DNA of 64,000 nt from NCBI GenBank assembly GCA_916988195.3, contig CAKASQ030000004.1:29583-93582 (forward strand). The letters run 5' to 3'. This DNA comes from Oscillospiraceae bacterium (GTDB lineage: Bacteria; Bacillota; Clostridia; Oscillospirales; Oscillospiraceae). Positions 61,179-64,000 of the stretch are shown here, in pieces. The notes beneath the pieces were generated by a model that ran no database searches, was not told the DNA's origin, and worked only from the letters and a program-made list of their open reading frames with translations. The position numbers were made by a program, and so were the translations under genes. Numbering within the stretch: the first letter of the stretch is position 1; every line of letters begins with the position of its first letter.

Positions 61179-63719
61179 TGTCGTCATACAGCACTGCGTT
61201 GCCGTGTACACAATGGAAATCATTCTGTTTTTTGTGGGACTATCTTCCCAGAGGTCTTCGGGATTGTCGTAGTCATCCCGGACGCTTCCGGAATTGCTGC
61301 TGCCCGATGTACTCGGTGGTGTCCACGGAGAGGCAGAGTTTGGACGTCCGATGGGCGTTTCATAATATGTAAAGGCATAAATGACTTCTGTATACTCTCC
61401 CTTTGGATGATGAGAGTGACAGTATGCTACGGTCTGTCCCTCACTGTTATACCAATGCAGGATTTTGTATCGTCCATGGACATCCATGCTGTCATAGAAC
61501 TGACACTTTTCAGTTTTGCTGGGTGCGCCGAGTGACGTGTACTTCAAGCAGCTCACGGGCATACCATCCACGGGCAGTTTTCCGGAATACTGATCTTTCA
61601 GACTTTGTTCCCGCTTTGCAGCATTCTCCGCAGCGATGCGTTGACGCTCAGCTTCCTCGGCGGCGTCTTTCTCCGCCTTGTAGCCCTTGACGCGGGTTTC
61701 CAGCGCATCAACATCCTGCTGCCAGCTCGTATCATATTGCAGCGTGATGTCTGCCAACTCATCCTGCCCGCCCGCGTAGTCCGTCCTGTCTTTGTACATA
61801 TCGGCGTACTTGCAGTAGACGGACAGTGAAGCAGCATCCCGATAGCCGGAAAGCTCCGAGAAGTCCTGCTCGGCAGAAGTGTAATTGCCGTTTGACAGCT
61901 CTTGCAGGGCTGCGTCATAAGCTGCTGTTCTCTGCTTGTTGCGGTTTGAGACGGAAATAGAGATACCAGCAATCACGGCTACTGCCAGAACTGCCGCGAT
62001 GATCTTCCCCAGCGGGAACGGCTTCTTTGACAGCGTAGATTTCTTTTCGGTTATTTCTGGCTCCGTCGGCGTCTGGCTGACGATCGGCGGTGTGATTGCC
62101 GATTGTACAGTCGGCGCAGACTTCTGCGGATTTGCGGTCGGTGCGGACTGCACAGGCGGAACTGCTCGCTTCGATTCAGTCGGTGCTGACACGTCTGCTT
62201 GCTTTGGAGCAGGATGCTGCGGCTTTTTGCGTTCCGGAAAGGCTGTCCGTTCAGACTTGCGGAGCACAAATTTCGCCTTCTCCGGCGGATATGGCGCATT
62301 CTGTGTGCTGCAAACGAACACCTCTGTCACCCGAGCAAGCTTTTCTGCTTGACGATCGCCGATCGGAACGACTACAAAATCGCCTGCTTTCAGCGAAATT
62401 CCCCCGGTCAGATAGGCATATGTCGCTCCATCCTCCTTGAACTGCACATTGCAGAACTGATAATAGCTTTCGCCAGTCGGCTTTTTCTGTGTGCTGACGG
62501 GCGGTCTTGCAAGTGCACGGGCAGGTGTCTTTGCGCGTTTTGAAGAAGGTGCAGCCGCAAGGACCTGTGTATACCGCTTTCTCCACCGCTCCTCCAGACA
62601 GGGATTTTTCAGTGCAAGGTCCATACAATGCCGCGCCAGCGTTTCCTCCCCACAATCCCGACAGATCTCCAGAACATTGAACTGCAATCTGTCGAGGTGC
62701 GCGCTCTCAAAAAGCTGTGATACAAACCGCTCGTCATCCAACGCGACCAAAAGCGGAAGCGCCTGATCGTCAGTTGGAGAATCCAGCCAATCCCAGTCCG
62801 GGAGCAGTTTCTCGGCTGTTTCGGCGTTGGTTTTCAGAGATGGCTCTGCGATGTCCAGAAGCCGCCGCCACATCTCCATGCCCTTTTCCGGCTCGTCTGC
62901 AAACACATCGTCCAAAATGCGGTTCCACGACAATTCATCGAAATCCTCGGCGGTTTCATGCGGAACTTCCTCTGGGTATTCGACCAGCAAAATCTCGCGG
63001 CAAATATCCTCGTAATCCGGAAACTTGCCCTGCGCCAAGAGACGTTTGGCGCGCTCCACGTCTGGGTGCAGCAGCACCTTGTTCTGCCAATGGGTGTGAT
63101 AGGCTTCTTCCAGCGCATTCCGGTAGTCCTGCGCTTCGCCCATTTCCTCATCCTTTTTCCCGCCGAAGTAAGCATAGGCAGAAGACAATTCGGAGAAAAG
63201 CTCGAATAAGCCGTCCGGATCGACGCGGTTGTAGTAGTCTTCTACTGGGCGCGTCGAGAGCAGTTCCGTCCAGAACGTGCCGCAGTTCGTTTCGGAAAGG
63301 GCAGCTTCTTCGCGGAACAGAACGCCGCGTTTTGCATCGCGCATGATCTCGTCTGCGCTTTCACCCAGATTCAGGTCAAGAGTATTATGTAGAAATGTCC
63401 GCAGTTCCTCCGCCTTTTTCTCGTCCGGCAAAGCTCCTGCGTGCTGGATTCCGGCTGAGATATGGTACAGCAGCACTTTTCCAAGTAGCTGCGAGAGTGA
63501 GGTGTCGTTAGGCGCGATCTGCCTCAGTGCCTTTTTCAAATCGCTCCAAGTTTCGGGTAGGTCAACATGATAGACGAAGGAAAGCGTCAACGTGATCTGC
63601 GCCGTGTTCGGTGACTTTTTTGCCGGTGTTCTTTGCAGACTTCCAAAGTCTCCGCACCAGCCGCATTCCCAAGATGACCCGCGTATCATAACCGGACTTC
63701 CGCACCACGGACAGTTCAT
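61053..63719 (-). CDS. Zinc-ribbon, TPR-like membrane protein with foreign C-terminus
   Basis: About 888 residues from MNCPWCGSPV, after GGAAGGTGAGCGCAAT. N-terminal zinc ribbon (CPWCGSP...CGWCGD), a long helical region (40-400), a Pro-rich stretch, a membrane segment near 585-605 (IIAAVLAVAVIAGISIS), then an extracytoplasmic TPR-like and beta part. The native sequence seems to end after DDYDNPEDLWED; the last ~60 codons are antisense to the gene at 60930 and look unrelated. The true 3' end was probably replaced by the island edge near 61190-61240. Function unknown. Confidence 0.7.
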   Translation of the reverse strand: MNCPWCGSPVMIRGSSWECGWCGDFGSLQRTPAKKSPNTAQITLTLSFVYHVDLPETWSDLKKALRQIAPNDTSLSQLLGKVLLYHISAGIQHAGALPDEKKAEELRTFLHNTLDLNLGESADEIMRDAKRGVLFREEAALSETNCGTFWTELLSTRPVEDYYNRVDPDGLFELFSELSSAYAYFGGKKDEEMGEAQDYRNALEEAYHTHWQNKVLLHPDVERAKRLLAQGKFPDYEDICREILLVEYPEEVPHETAEDFDELSWNRILDDVFADEPEKGMEMWRRLLDIAEPSLKTNAETAEKLLPDWDWLDSPTDDQALPLLVALDDERFVSQLFESAHLDRLQFNVLEICRDCGEETLARHCMDLALKNPCLEERWRKRYTQVLAAAPSSKRAKTPARALARPPVSTQKKPTGESYYQFCNVQFKEDGATYAYLTGGISLKAGDFVVVPIGDRQAEKLARVTEVFVCSTQNAPYPPEKAKFVLRKSERTAFPERKKPQHPAPKQADVSAPTESKRAVPPVQSAPTANPQKSAPTVQSAITPPIVSQTPTEPEITEKKSTLSKKPFPLGKIIAAVLAVAVIAGISISVSNRNKQRTAAYDAALQELSNGNYTSAEQDFSELSGYRDAASLSVYCKYADMYKDRTDYAGGQDELADITLQYDTSWQQDVDALETRVKGYKAEKDAAEEAERQRIAAENAAKREQSLKDQYSGKLPVDGMPVSCLKYTSLGAPSKTEKCQFYDSMDVHGRYKILHWYNSEGQTVAYCHSHHPKGEYTEVIYAFTYYETPIGRPNSASPWTPPSTSGSSNSGSVRDDYDNPEDLWEDSPTKNRMISIVYTATQCCMTTLKIVTTSAIGTDCLVGTNNFFDTLKAFCVVKRFIVYNFLNS

Positions 63720-64000
63720 ATTGCGCTCACCTTCCCTTATGATACAGAAGTAAACGGATAGCAAATCTTTTTCATATTCTTTGCTCAGTTTCGTTCAGTC
63801 AACTATGTCACATCAATGATTGCGGTTGTATTTTTGCCCTGTTATCGCTATCAGCGTTTATTAGTTTAATTGTACCAGCTTTTATTTGGAAATTCAAGAA
63901 AACGATAGAACTGTGTATTTTTGAATGTGCTTATCGGCTTAATGCAGCTGGGCACAAGATGCAGCGACGGCTCTTGCCAGGCGCATGAAGATCTGATCGC
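63720..64000. other. AT-rich non-coding end of the window
   Basis: Upstream region of the zinc-ribbon gene. I see no supported gene, RNA or repeat. Confidence 0.4.

Overview
The window is a stretch of a spore-forming, GC-rich member of the Clostridia, most like the Oscillospiraceae. The support is the sporulation gene content (spoIIAA-spoIIAB-sigF, cotJ genes, yunB, yqfC-yqfD, a ylbJ-like gene, a Spo0A-like regulator), a T-box ahead of valS, and the housekeeping order yqfC-yqfD-phoH-ybeY-era and yqzL-recO-mutS2. The assignment rests on gene content and order only. No rRNA is present.

Layout. (1) About 1-10.92 kb is one arm of a mobile element, probably integrative-conjugative or plasmid-derived, read right to left: a RepA_N-type replication initiator with iteron-like repeats inside its gene, a double-ParB protein with a Pro/Lys repeat linker, a membrane-anchored protein, a cassette of secreted proteins (an SLH protein and three proteins sharing a C-terminal domain), a DUF3846 protein, an ArdC/ImmA-IrrE antirestriction-type protein, and the start of a PAPS-reductase-like protein that runs off the window. 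Its right edge falls inside cotJC, which is truncated. (2) About 10.9-35.7 kb is conserved chromosome, almost all on the minus strand: cotJAB, an MBL hydrolase, ligA, yunB, pcrA, the spoIIA operon, valS with its T-box, coaD, rsmD, uvrC, a Crh-like HPr, mutS2, recO, degV, era, ybeY, phoH, yqfD and yqfC. (3) About 35.7-51.2 kb is mixed metabolism and regulation: ylbJ-like, a PfkB kinase, galM, a LysR gene divergent from azlCD, a Spo0A-like protein lacking its phospho-acceptor aspartate, a PAP2 phosphatase, a FliB-like protein, a MarR-regulated heterodimeric ABC exporter and trmB. (4) About 51.3-61.2 kb is an accretion island at tRNA-Pro(TGG). The 5' half of the tRNA gene is duplicated. The tRNA 3' end with its terminator recurs 5.5 kb away. 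Two nearly identical copies of an integrase gene (one intact but fused to an HTH domain, one truncated) accompany different cargo: peptidase E and MATE pumps, then a MarR-radical SAM-radical SAM operon. A phage-type XRE switch follows. (5) 61.2-64 kb holds a large zinc-ribbon membrane protein gene whose native 3' end appears to have been replaced by the island edge.

How the parts work together: regions 2 and 3 supply DNA repair and replication (ligA, pcrA, uvrC, mutS2, recO), ribosome and tRNA maturation (era, ybeY, rsmD, trmB, valS) and the forespore sigma-F switch. The accessory arms bring replication and partition, surface remodelling, antirestriction, drug efflux and an uncharacterised radical-SAM operon. 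The most unusual items are the palindromic iterons inside repA, the Spo0A-like protein without its phosphorylation site, the tandem tRNA-Pro island, and the tightly autoregulated MarR/radical SAM operon.
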